Origin: CAWGET01 sp963821715 | GTDB lineage: Bacteria; Bacteroidota; Ignavibacteria; Ignavibacteriales; Melioribacteraceae | Length of the DNA: 64,000 bases | Direction of reading: 5' to 3' | NCBI GenBank assembly: GCA_963821715.1 | Contig: CAWGET010000005.1 | Coordinates: forward strand, 1-64,000 | Shown here: one piece after another, positions 52,595-62,306 of the stretch | How positions within the stretch are numbered: the stretch's first letter is position 1 | How the letters are laid out: each line of letters starts with the position of its first letter | Position numbers and translations under genes: made by a program | Notes under the pieces: generated by a model | The model's database searches: none | The model's input: the letters and a program-made list of their open reading frames with translations, nothing else | What the model was told of the DNA's origin: nothing

Positions 52595-52632
52595 CGCCCT
52601 CTTTTATAAAGGGGAGGATTTAGGAGGGGTTC
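52595..52632. repeat. right inverted repeat of the DUF559 unit
   Basis: Ends with AAAGGGGAGGATTTAGGAGG then GGTTC, the inverse of 52142-52166 with two mismatches in the outer 25 bases. The inner part (CCCTCTTTTATAAAGGGG) forms a hairpin as on the other side. Confidence 0.75.
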
Positions 52633-52648
52633 ACAATATATAAACTTA

Positions 52649-53824
52649 TTATTTAACTACCTCTCCCTCCAGCGCCTTTGTAACTTTTTCTGCGGCGTCC
52701 TTCAGGCTCGAGGCCACTTCAAAATTCAAGCCCGATTCTTTCAATAATTTTCCGGCTTTGTCAGCGTTGGTACCTTCCAATCTAACAACAATCGGAACTT
52801 TTACATCTATCTCTTTTACTGCGTTGATAATTCCCTGTGCAACGCGGTCGCCTCTAACAATTCCCCCAAATATGTTAACCAAAATTGCTTCCACATTTGG
52901 ATCCGAAAGAATTATTTTAAATCCATTCGCAACAGTTTCCTGGTTTGCGCCCCCGCCTACATCCAAAAAGTTTGCCGGTTCTCCGCCTGCCAGTTTAATT
53001 ATGTCCATCGTCGCCATCGCAAGTCCGGCACCGTTTACCATGCAGCCGACGTTACCATCGAGTTTTATATAATTCAAATCGAATTTGGATGCTTCTATTT
53101 CCAACGCTTCTTCTTCGTCAAGATCTCGCAGTTCAACTATATCCTGATGGCGATAAAGTGCGTTATCGTCAAAATTCATTTTCGCATCAAGAGCTAAAAC
53201 ATCGCCATCTTTTGTAATTACAAGCGGATTAATTTCCGCGATTGATGCATCGCTCGCATCGTAAGCTTTGTAGAGACTAAGGAAAAACTTAACAGCATTT
53301 TTTAATTGCTTCCCATCCAATCCAAGGCCAAAGGCTAATTTACGAGCTTGATAAGCCTGCAGACCGACAGCGGGATCGACACTTTCTTTAAGTATCAATT
53401 CAGGATTTTCCGCCGCTACTTTTTCAATTTCAACTCCACCTTCAGTTGAAGCCATAACTACATTTTGGGAAGTGGCTCTGTCCAAAGTAATTCCGACGTA
53501 CAATTCTTTTGCGATGTTAATTCCTTGTTCAATTAACAGCCGTTTTACTTTTCTTCCTTCAGGTCCTGTTTGGTGAGTAACCAACTGCATTCCCAGCATT
53601 TCTTTGGCCATAGATTTTACTTCGTCCAGACTTTTCGCGATCTTTACACCGCCGCCTTTTCCTCTTCCGCCCGCGTGTATCTGCGCTTTAACCACCCAAA
53701 CTTCGCCGCCTATCGTTTTAGCGGCTTTTACCGCTTCCGCCGCCGTAAAGGCTACTTTCCCTTCGGGAACGGCAACGTTATACTTTCGTAAAATTTCCTT
53801 CGCCTGATATTCATGAATTTTCAT
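52649..53824 (-). CDS. sucC: succinyl-CoA synthetase (ADP-forming) beta subunit
   Basis: 391 residues, the usual length. ATP-grasp domain: HEYQAKEILRKYNVAVPEGK, KAQIHAGGRGKGGGVK, EQGINIAKELYVGI, then DAKMNFDDNALYRH and the C-terminal CoA-ligase part with VGCMVNGAGLAMATMDII, NFLDVGGGA and VNIFGGIVRGDRVA. It makes ATP from succinyl-CoA in the TCA cycle together with SucD, which is not in the window. Confidence 0.97.
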   Translation of the reverse strand: MKIHEYQAKEILRKYNVAVPEGKVAFTAAEAVKAAKTIGGEVWVVKAQIHAGGRGKGGGVKIAKSLDEVKSMAKEMLGMQLVTHQTGPEGRKVKRLLIEQGINIAKELYVGITLDRATSQNVVMASTEGGVEIEKVAAENPELILKESVDPAVGLQAYQARKLAFGLGLDGKQLKNAVKFFLSLYKAYDASDASIAEINPLVITKDGDVLALDAKMNFDDNALYRHQDIVELRDLDEEEALEIEASKFDLNYIKLDGNVGCMVNGAGLAMATMDIIKLAGGEPANFLDVGGGANQETVANGFKIILSDPNVEAILVNIFGGIVRGDRVAQGIINAVKEIDVKVPIVVRLEGTNADKAGKLLKESGLNFEVASSLKDAAEKVTKALEGEVVK

Positions 53825-53957
53825 TGATTTTCCTTTATGTTATTACCGATATTAATAATAAGAAGTTATTGAAAATAAATCATTCGATATTCATAATCAA
53901 TTTTCTAAACATATTAATATTTTTTTTCGATGATATAGTGAACTATCAGAGTGAAAT

Positions 53958-54155
53958 ATGAATTCAAATCAGAAAAAAATAATTTTGTTCGCAAGCGTTT
54001 TTTCGTTGCTCTCTTTTGCGATGTGGGCGGTTTCAGGATTTCGTATGCTTACTTCTTTTGATGAATCTTTTTTATGGGGGTTGGATCTAACTCTTCTTGT
54101 GAGTGGAACAGCCTTAATTAGCGGCGGAATTTTATTCCGAAAAAAAGCAGTTTAA
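53958..54155 (+). CDS. 65-aa two-helix membrane protein
   Basis: ATG 53958 (GAGTGA upstream). Two hydrophobic helices: ILFASVFSLLSFAMWAVSGF and LDLTLLVSGTALISGGILF, with a basic end. No family recognised. It stands alone between sucC and the GHL10 gene. Confidence 0.6.
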   Translation: MNSNQKKIILFASVFSLLSFAMWAVSGFRMLTSFDESFLWGLDLTLLVSGTALISGGILFRKKAV

Positions 54156-54297
54156 TCATTTTAAGAAAAAATAGATTATTCGTAGATTTTAATAATCGCA
54201 CGAATGATCGCAGAGATATCGTTAAAAGCGCCATGCAATTCTGGTTTAATGGTTTAATGTCCAATATAAGAGCGTTAAACTTTATGTCGTCTGCTTT

Positions 54298-55794
54298 CTA
54301 TTTTCTAACTTCCGAAACAAATGCTGAATTACTGGGAGCGCTTTCGTTCTTCAATCTATCCAAAGCGGTTAAAATAAATACAGCTTCTTCGTAGTCGTCA
54401 ACATTTTCCAATCTATATTTTCTTATATCTCCCGGAATAATATCCAAAATGTATTTCGGATTTTCCAAATCGACTTCATTCTCATTCGGAAATTTGTATA
54501 TCAAAAAATAATTTAAGTCGGAACTATCTTTAAAATCCTGATTCCATGATAAATTTACGACGCCGTTAGTATCCATAACTGCCGATAAATTTTCCGGCGG
54601 AGCGGGAGCACTTGTATCTTTCCATGACATAACAGGAGGAAGCGCCGGATATTTATAAAAATTATTTTTAAGGGAATCTTTAAAGCTGCCGTAATTTTGT
54701 GATATAGATTTGGCGCTGAAGAAAACTTCTCCGTCAACATTAGGCGTTGCGCGATTCAAACGAAGCTGATCGCCCAATTCTGATTTTGAACCGGAATAAT
54801 TTTCCGCCGCCATTTTGCTGGAATATTGTCCGATGTAAAGATGAACACTATCGGAAACTTCAGCCCACCACGGAAGCAGTTTCGCATAGGGCGCGGCTTT
54901 ATGGTCAAGTTCCCAGTAAAGCTGGGGATTTACATAATCTACAATTCTATTTTCTATCCAGTTTATCGGATCGCAGTACAAAATATTATATGATTCAAAT
55001 CCGTTAGTTCCGGCATATTTATTTTCCACAATTCCGAATGGACTGATTCCAAATTTCACATAAGGTTTTTCTTCTTTAATTAAATCATAAATATCAGCCA
55101 TTAAGGAATTGATATTGTAACGCCGCCAATCGTCTATGTTTGAAAAATCTTGTCCATAATTTGCGAAAGACGCAGAATCTTCATTGGAAACTTTTGGTGA
55201 ATAAGGATAAAAATAATCGTCAAAATGAATTCCGTCCACATCATATCTTAACAAAACGTCCGATACAATATCCAAAATATATTTTTTTACTTCCGGGTTC
55301 CCGGGATCGAGCATCTTGTAATTTCCGAAATTCAAAATCCATTCCGGATGCTCTACGGAAACATGATCTTCTGCCTGCTCATAAGCGCCCACGGTTTTTA
55401 CGCATCTGTATGGGTTAAACCAGGCGTGCAGTTCGATTCCTCTTTTGTGCGCTTCGTCTATAGCGAATTTTAACGGATCGTAAAACGGCGCCGGCGCTTC
55501 TCCTTGTTTTCCTGTTAGCCAATAAGACCAAGGTTCGATCTGAGAATCGTAAAGTGCGTCGCATTCTGTTCGTATTTGAAAAAGTATCGCGTTTATTCCC
55601 GCGGAATCGAGCGATTCTATCATATCAACTAATTCGCATATTTGTTCGCCGGAGGAGGAGTTTTTATCTATCGGCCAATCGATATTCGCAACTGTCGCGA
55701 TCCACGCACCTCTGAATTCACGTTTTGGATATTCCGTTTGAGCGGTTGAAGTAATAAAGGCGGCCAGAAATAAAATCAATATAATTTTTTTCAT
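54298..55794 (-). CDS. exported glycosyl hydrolase-like GHL10 protein
   Basis: 498 residues. Signal peptide 1-18 (ILILFLAAFITSTAQ). GHL10 (DUF187-type) TIM-barrel domain about 22-385: REFRGAWIATVANIDWP, INAILFQIRTECDALYDS, ELHAWFNPYR, GIHFDDYFYPY, KFGISPFGI, VDYVNPQLYWELDH. A C-terminal fibronectin type III-like domain about 400-495 (PPENLSAVMDTNGVVNLSWN). Homologues cleave or bind cell-wall-type polysaccharides; the substrate is not known here. Confidence 0.9.
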   Translation of the reverse strand: MKKIILILFLAAFITSTAQTEYPKREFRGAWIATVANIDWPIDKNSSSGEQICELVDMIESLDSAGINAILFQIRTECDALYDSQIEPWSYWLTGKQGEAPAPFYDPLKFAIDEAHKRGIELHAWFNPYRCVKTVGAYEQAEDHVSVEHPEWILNFGNYKMLDPGNPEVKKYILDIVSDVLLRYDVDGIHFDDYFYPYSPKVSNEDSASFANYGQDFSNIDDWRRYNINSLMADIYDLIKEEKPYVKFGISPFGIVENKYAGTNGFESYNILYCDPINWIENRIVDYVNPQLYWELDHKAAPYAKLLPWWAEVSDSVHLYIGQYSSKMAAENYSGSKSELGDQLRLNRATPNVDGEVFFSAKSISQNYGSFKDSLKNNFYKYPALPPVMSWKDTSAPAPPENLSAVMDTNGVVNLSWNQDFKDSSDLNYFLIYKFPNENEVDLENPKYILDIIPGDIRKYRLENVDDYEEAVFILTALDRLKNESAPSNSAFVSEVRK

Positions 55795-56045
55795 TTTTAG
55801 GTTCGATAAGTTTGGAAAAATTTGATATGAAATATAAAAAAAATATTGGATTGAATAGAAGAAGAGAGAAAAGAAGAAAGAAGAAAAAGAAAAATATTGG
55901 AAATTGATTTGCGAGTCTGGTTGTTATTTACTAAATCTATGTTACTGCAATTTAATAACTATGGATTACTTTGTAGAAATTATCCTCAACTTCTCCATTT
56001 ACACTCTACATCGTGTTTCTGATATTGACGAAAAAGATTTCCTTT

Positions 56046-58958
56046 TTAGGCAAAAATCACTTCGAAGCAAGTGCCCTTGCCTTTTTCGCTTTCTACTTTT
56101 ATATCAGCGTTATTAAGAGTGCAATATTTTTTTGTTAACGCTAAACCCAAGCCGTTGCCTTCATACTTGCGCGCGTAACCCTGGTCTTCCTGACTAAACG
56201 GTTCAAAAAGAGCACCAATATATTCTTGGGAAATGCCAATGCCGCTATCTTTAATTTTCATCGAAAGTTTTTCTTCGTCGGTTCTTGCCAGCGTAATTTT
56301 TATTTCTCCTTCATTGGTATATTTCACAGCGTTGTCTATCAGATTCATAAATATCTGGTTAATTGTATATTTATCGCCGGTTAAAGTTGTATCACTTGTT
56401 TTCACTTCAATTGCCATTGAAACGCCTTTTTCCTCGGCGATTTCTTTATATTCGTTAAATAGTCCCAGTACTATTTCTTCGTGCAAATCTAATTCTTTCG
56501 GAACGAAGTCGTATGATCCGGCTTTTAAATCTGCCATGTTCAGCATCAAGTCAACAGTTCTAATAATTCTTTTACCCGCTCTGTTTATTATATCAAATCC
56601 GGTTTTAAGGTCATCATCAACCTTGTCCTCAAGATCGTCATGAATTAAACTCGTAAAACTCATTATAGCATTTATAGGGGTTCTAATTTCGTGCGACATT
56701 TGTGAGAGGAATTCCGATTTTAATCTATCCGACTTTTCCGCTTTTTCTTTCGCTGTGAGCATCGCTTCTTCGGCAATTTTTTTCTCCGTCACATCTTCAA
56801 CAGATCCCTCGATTACTAATACATTTCCTTCTTCATCCTTAATTGCTTTTCCGTTTATCCTTACGAATATTTTTTCTCCATCGTACCTAAACCATTCCGT
56901 TTCAAATCCCTTTATATATCCTTTTTCCTTGAGATTTTTTAAGAAAGTATTTCTGTCCGATTTATTAACATATATATCGGCTACATCTATTTTTGATACT
57001 TCTTCGAATGAAGGATAAGCCATCAGTTCAATCAATGCCGGATTGCATAGAACAACTTTTCCCTCCGAAGTAGTTCGGTAAATTCCTATCGACGAATTCA
57101 AGTATATACTTTTGAATCTTTCTTCGCTTTTCTTCAGAGCTTCTTCGGCAAATTTTCTGTCCGTTATATCACGCCCGACAGATTGAATTTCTATTAGATT
57201 ATCTTCTTCGTCAAACACTCCGCGATCGGTCCATTCGTTCCATCGTATTTCTCCGGAAGGAAGTTTTACGCGGAATTCGGAAGGGCCCATTAGGCGGTTT
57301 TCGGGATCTAAACTTTTAATTTTTTCTTCAAGTCCTTCCGCTTCCTCATCAAGTACAAAAGGCAAAAACGAACTTCCTGCTACTTCGTCGCTTCTCAGAT
57401 TAAAATATCTACAGTAAGCTTCGTTTGCAAAAATTCTCGTACCATCCGGAGCCCATCGAACGATAAATTCAGTTTGGTCCTCAATTATTGCGCGGTATCT
57501 TTTTTCACTTAGAGCTAATTTTTTTTCTGCGTCAACTCTTCCGGAAATATCTTGTCCAACTCCAATTATATTTCCGTCGGATCCAGGGGAATCTTTCCAG
57601 AGCAGACATAATTTCGCTCCGGTTACTGTTTTTAAACACTGTGTATATGGTTCTTTGGCGAGGGGAATTCTGCCTTGGGCACACAGAGCGATGTATTCTT
57701 TTTTCTCGTTTACATTAGTAGAGTCGATGTTGGTCTTTTCCCACCAGCCGGATCCCAAAAGCTCCTGCGGATTAAATCCCAGAATAGTTTTTGCTGAAGG
57801 GCTTACGTATTTAATTTCTCCTGACGAATTTGCAACAATAACAAGCGATGAAACTCGCTGGAGTATTTCATCTGACAAAGCCTGCTTGCTCTGTAGTTTC
57901 TTCTTTTCGGTTATGTCTTCACCTGAAGTTAAAACGCTAACTACATTTCCGTTTTCATCTTTGGTAACAGCATTTTTCCAGGCTATTATTTTCTTGTTTC
58001 CATTTTTGCTAATTATTTCGCTTTCAATATATTCCAGATTACCGATTTCGCCTCTTAACAATTGATTAAAAGCGCCGATCCATTCTTCCCATTTTTCTTC
58101 GGGAAAGAATGTTTTGAAAAAATTTACTCCCTTAGCCCAATCTGCCGAACATTCAAAAACTTCGCATCCTTTTTTGTTTAATTCTTCAATTTTTTGATCG
58201 CGGTTTATAACTACCAGAATGGTCCTTGCAGCATCGAAATATTTTTGTGCTTTTTCCTTTTCAGCAAGAAGTTCGCTTTCGAAATTCTTGCTGTCAGTTA
58301 TATCTATAAAGCTTTCAATTCCGCCGATAACCTCGCCGAATTCATTTCGAAGAACTTCAACGTTTTTCATGATATGAAGAACGTCACCTTCTTTATTCCG
58401 GATTTTACAGTTAGCTCCGACTACCGGCTTTTTAACTTTATCTGCCAATAAACCGCAAAAATTCGGGCAGGGATCAGCGGCAAAAGTTAGACAGGATTTG
58501 CCTATTATCTCTTCAGATGAATAGCCGGTAATATTTTCAGCCATCCGGTTCCAGCTTGTAACTTTGCAGTTAAGATCAACTGTAAATATTGCGCTTGGTA
58601 CAATTTCATTAAGCAGGTTGGCGTGGCTTTTGGCCTTTTCTAATTCAGACGAAATCTTGTCCGAATCCGAAGTGTTGCATTCTCCGTCATCTACATTGTT
58701 GAACGGAGAAGCTTTTTTATCTTTTAAAGCTTTTATAAAAGCTCCGATTAGACCTCCGAAAAATAAACTCAAATAAGCGCCTTCAAACCCGGAAATATTT
58801 TCAGGGATACCGGTTGAGGTAAAGAATAATTCACCGGCTCCTGCGCCCGCGGCAAAATATGCTGTATAACTTAGAATTGTTTTAAAAGAAAAAGTTTTTT
58901 CGTCGTAAATTTTATTTTTCACTGATTTGTTTTCTGTCAATTGATAATCTCGAAACAA
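56046..58958 (-). CDS. multi-PAS sensor histidine kinase
   Basis: 970 residues from TTG 58958. Two membrane helices near the start (about 28-80: SYTAYFAAGAGAGELFF; SLFFGGLIGAFI). Then five PAS domains in a row (starts near 105, 235, 360, 480, 610; each ends in a D-I-T-x-K/R motif such as GVGQDISGRVDAEKK), HisKA with H756 (QMSHEIRTPINAI) and HATPase (FMNLIDNAVKYTNEG, IKDSGIGISQEY, GNGLGLALTKKY). No receiver. The first PAS has several cysteines (FAADPCPNFCGLL). No response regulator is adjacent. Confidence 0.94.
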   Translation of the reverse strand: MFRDYQLTENKSVKNKIYDEKTFSFKTILSYTAYFAAGAGAGELFFTSTGIPENISGFEGAYLSLFFGGLIGAFIKALKDKKASPFNNVDDGECNTSDSDKISSELEKAKSHANLLNEIVPSAIFTVDLNCKVTSWNRMAENITGYSSEEIIGKSCLTFAADPCPNFCGLLADKVKKPVVGANCKIRNKEGDVLHIMKNVEVLRNEFGEVIGGIESFIDITDSKNFESELLAEKEKAQKYFDAARTILVVINRDQKIEELNKKGCEVFECSADWAKGVNFFKTFFPEEKWEEWIGAFNQLLRGEIGNLEYIESEIISKNGNKKIIAWKNAVTKDENGNVVSVLTSGEDITEKKKLQSKQALSDEILQRVSSLVIVANSSGEIKYVSPSAKTILGFNPQELLGSGWWEKTNIDSTNVNEKKEYIALCAQGRIPLAKEPYTQCLKTVTGAKLCLLWKDSPGSDGNIIGVGQDISGRVDAEKKLALSEKRYRAIIEDQTEFIVRWAPDGTRIFANEAYCRYFNLRSDEVAGSSFLPFVLDEEAEGLEEKIKSLDPENRLMGPSEFRVKLPSGEIRWNEWTDRGVFDEEDNLIEIQSVGRDITDRKFAEEALKKSEERFKSIYLNSSIGIYRTTSEGKVVLCNPALIELMAYPSFEEVSKIDVADIYVNKSDRNTFLKNLKEKGYIKGFETEWFRYDGEKIFVRINGKAIKDEEGNVLVIEGSVEDVTEKKIAEEAMLTAKEKAEKSDRLKSEFLSQMSHEIRTPINAIMSFTSLIHDDLEDKVDDDLKTGFDIINRAGKRIIRTVDLMLNMADLKAGSYDFVPKELDLHEEIVLGLFNEYKEIAEEKGVSMAIEVKTSDTTLTGDKYTINQIFMNLIDNAVKYTNEGEIKITLARTDEEKLSMKIKDSGIGISQEYIGALFEPFSQEDQGYARKYEGNGLGLALTKKYCTLNNADIKVESEKGKGTCFEVIFA

Positions 58959-59115
58959 TATTTTTCCTGAACTTTCTTTTAATATATAGACGTTATCGTA
59001 ATAATATTATCGGATATTTCCTGGGATTATTTAAGAAAAATCCGATGAATTTTGAAAGAAAACTTTTGCCGGAATTCGTTATCTTTTTATTCAAAAAATT
59101 TTTTCGGGTTCAGGA

Positions 59116-59625
59116 ATGAAAGTTTTCAGATATTCTATTTTTACAAAATTTATTTACAGATACGCAAATATTCCGGTAACATTTATTCTCGGCTTTTATT
59201 TTTTGGTTTCTGCATTAACAATAACAGAATCCTGGTTCAGCGTTGCTTCTGCCGTTATTCACGCGGCTCTTATAATTATAATTAATAGATATTATTTCAA
59301 ATCATACAAAGTTTTTCCGTACAAAATTGAAATCGATAACGAAAGAATGATATGTTCTGATTACACTTTTACAAATAAAAAAGTAGAATTGAAATTAAAA
59401 GAAATTGATAAGATAAGCGGAGGAATTTTTGGGCGAAGTTCCACGCGGCCTTTGTATATTTATGATAGTTCGAACAACACAAAGATTGGAGTTCACCAGC
59501 ATTTAAAGAAATTTAATGAACTGCTGACAATTATTCTGAGCAATGTGCCTCAGGAATTGTATAATGATCTTCTCGAAAAAGTAAAGAATTTGAAGTTAGA
59601 CAGGTCTGATAAGAAGAAAAAATAA
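59116..59625 (+). CDS. membrane protein with PH-like domain
   Basis: 169 residues. Two membrane helices (IPVTFILGFYFLVSALTITE; FSVASAVIHAALIIIINRYY) followed by a cytosolic domain (YKVFPYKIEIDNERMICSDY to the end) that resembles bacterial PH-like domains. A Lys-rich tail. Function unknown. Confidence 0.7.
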   Translation: MKVFRYSIFTKFIYRYANIPVTFILGFYFLVSALTITESWFSVASAVIHAALIIIINRYYFKSYKVFPYKIEIDNERMICSDYTFTNKKVELKLKEIDKISGGIFGRSSTRPLYIYDSSNNTKIGVHQHLKKFNELLTIILSNVPQELYNDLLEKVKNLKLDRSDKKKK

Positions 59626-59652
59626 AGGCTGCTTCCTGAGAGAAACAGCCGC
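59626..59652. terminator. bidirectional terminator between convergent genes
   Basis: GGCTGCTT, loop CCTGAGAG, AAACAGCC. On the reverse strand (after the HU gene) it is followed by TTTATTTTTT. It separates the HU gene from the PH-like membrane protein gene. Confidence 0.7.
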
Positions 59653-59664
59653 TGGAATTTGTTA

Positions 59665-59979
59665 TTATTTCCCGGTTTGTTTTTGGGTTCCTTCTGTTGC
59701 ATCTTTCAGTGCTTTTGAAGGACGAATTTTAACAACATTTTTTGCCGGAATTGTAATGCTCTCGCCTGTTGAAGGATTTCTTCCCTGGCGTTTTTTCCGT
59801 TTTGTCATTACTACCTTGCCAATACCCGGAAGTGTAAAGTCTTTTTTCGCTTCTTTATAAGTTAGCTGTGCAAGCTCATCCAAAAATCCCTGAGCTGTTT
59901 TTTTAGGAGTGTCTAACTTGGAAGCGAGGTGATCTACTATCTGAGCCTTGGTCATTGGTTTTGCTGGCGCTTTTGCCAT
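59665..59979 (-). CDS. HU/IHF-family DNA-binding protein
   Basis: 104 residues. Two-helix start (TKAQIVDHLASKLDTPKKTA), beta arm with RKKRQGRNPSTGESITIPAK, C-terminal VVKIRPSKALKDA. The arm carries the RNPxTG motif that intercalates DNA. Short Lys/Pro/Ala-rich extensions at both ends. A nucleoid protein that bends DNA. Confidence 0.95.
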   Translation of the reverse strand: MAKAPAKPMTKAQIVDHLASKLDTPKKTAQGFLDELAQLTYKEAKKDFTLPGIGKVVMTKRKKRQGRNPSTGESITIPAKNVVKIRPSKALKDATEGTQKQTGK

Positions 59980-60220
59980 TGCTCCCTCTTTGGTTAGTGA
60001 AAGAAAGTTCGTAAGGAAAATAAATATTTTTTTTGTAAAAGCAAATCGATTTTTACTATAAACGACGGTTTTTTTATAAATCTTATCTTATTTTAGCTAT
60101 ATTTTACGGTAGTTGTATCGATTTTTAATTTTTACGGTCAAGAATCAGCTTTTATTTGTAAGGGTTTATTGGAAGAACCGATTTAATTTTGTTTATTTAA
60201 TTCACCAAAATTATTTAAGA

Positions 60221-62278
60221 ATGAAGATAATTAAACTCACATTTCTGCTAATCTCTTTTACGGGATTTTGCTCGCCGGTCTTTTCGGATGAAAATACAAC
60301 GGCAAAAAATTTTTTCTTTTCCCAAGATTCGATTGTCGTTCAGGATTCTTCACTTATTGTCGACACCTCAAAAATTGCCGATAGCTTAAAAGTAAAAACA
60401 ATTGTCGATACTTTACTGCCGATTGGAAATCAATCGTTGGGAGATGATTCATTCAGCTACAAATTGATGCGAAGTGAAATTGAAGAATTAAATTACAGCG
60501 GAGCCGGAGATCTTTTCGAGTATATTCCTTTTGGACTGAAACAGGATTTGGGAAGTCCGGGCCAGCCTGATGAAATTTTTCTTTACGGTAATGGCTTCGG
60601 CGGCATTTCATATTTGATGGACGGCATCCCGATAAATTACAGACTCACAAATTCATTCGATCTTAATTTAATATCTCCAGAAATAATCGACTCACTCGAA
60701 GTTCTTCCTTTAACTTCCGGCTTTATCTACAATAATTTCAACAATCCGGTTACAGTAAATTTTTTAACGAAAGATAAAATCGCAGCGCGTCCATACTCTA
60801 AGATAAGATATTACCAGGCGCCCGACGAAGGATTCATCGACGGGATGTTTAACGCTTATTTGATGAGCCGCATGAATCTCTTCCTTAATTTTACCAACGC
60901 TACTTTCGATGATCAAAATAATTATAGAAACTCATACTCAAATTCGTGGAAAGCAAATATCCGGCTTCGCTATTTATTGTCGAAGAAGATCAGTCTTGTG
61001 GGAACTTACAATTACGCAAAATCAGAGACCGGATTATTCGGCGGATTGAACTCTGAAATATCGGAAGGAGATTTATTTAATATTTCCAGAAGAGACGCCG
61101 GTGTTAATTATTTAAATCGTTATCAAAAAAAGAGGCGCAATAATTTTGATCTGAAAATTTTAGGAAGAATAATAAAAAATTCGCCGACAGAACTTAAGCT
61201 CTATTATCAATTTGCGCTGAACGAATTTAGATTAAATGAAAATGTAGAAGTTGATTCGACCGAAGCTAGGATAAAGAATAATAACAAATATAATCTCGTC
61301 GGAATATCGTTCAGGCAGAAATTAAATTTTTCTTTAATGAAGATCGATTTTATTTCAAACTATGAAAGGATCGATCCGAAAGCCGATTTTATTTCTAAAT
61401 ATACTTTGTATACTATACTCTCAAATTCTCTGAAAGCCGATTTTAATTTAGGAAAATTTACTCCTTCGGCATTCGCAAAAATTTTAAATTACACTGGGGA
61501 AAATTTAATAGGGTATGGATTTGAATTAAACTATGAGCCGGTTTCCGAACTCGATTTTTATGGAGGTTATTCAGAATACGACAGATCTTTCAGTCCTTCC
61601 AACATAAGTTATTCAAACTATCGTAGTCCATCCGATTATATATCAAGGTCAAAGAATATTCAGCTTGGAGTAAAATTTAAATATAATTTTTTGCAGGGTT
61701 CTGCTTCTTTTATAAATATAGAAAATGAAAAGATCTCCGATAGCGAGTTATGCTTATCTTCAAGCGAGAATGCTCTTGGCTGACGATGATATCTTTTTTC
61801 ATAATGAAAGCTATTCCGGCGTAAATTTAAATTCGAAACTAAGAATTTTGTTTTTTGAACTCACGAATAAACGGTTCTTACTATTTTGACAGAGAGAAGA
61901 TTTCTAAAATATTCCCGTCGGAAAATTTTATACGCGGGGATATATTATGTGAACGATCATTTTAATTCCAATCTCCATTTAAAAACCGGATTTGATTTTC
62001 GATACTATGGAGAACAGAATTTCCGGAGTTATGATTTCGAAAAAAGTATACCGGTCTTATTCACCGTTAATAACCTCAACGCGTTCGCTCCGTTTAAAAC
62101 GGAGATGACCGATCCGGCTTTTGTTATAGATTATTTTCTCGCGGGAAGAATTCAAGAACGGGCAGTCGTTTATTTCTCTCTGGAAAATATTTTAGATAAT
62201 AACTATTATATCGTCCCGATTTATCCTGCAAGAGGAAGAACGGTTAAATTTGGATTTTCCTGGGAATTTTTAGATTGA
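60221..62278 (+). pseudogene. TonB-dependent receptor (plug and barrel), broken by frameshifts
   Basis: ATG 60221 gives a signal peptide (LTFLLISFTGFCSPVFS). A TonB plug region follows (YSGAGDLFEYIPFGLKQDLG, ISYLMDGIPINYRLTN, IIDSLEVLPL), then barrel strands to about 61745. There the frame breaks: SYAYLQARMLLADDDIFFHN is in a second frame, NGSYYFDREKISKIFPSENF in a third, and YAGIYYVNDHFNSNLHLKTG to the barrel end (RTVKFGFSWEFLD) in the frame that stops at 62278. So at least three shifts fall within about 190 bases. Its partner downstream is an exported amylase, suggesting glycan uptake. A TonB box was not identified. Confidence 0.78.
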
Positions 62279-62306
62279 TAACTTTTTTTACAAGGACTTT
62301 TTATTT

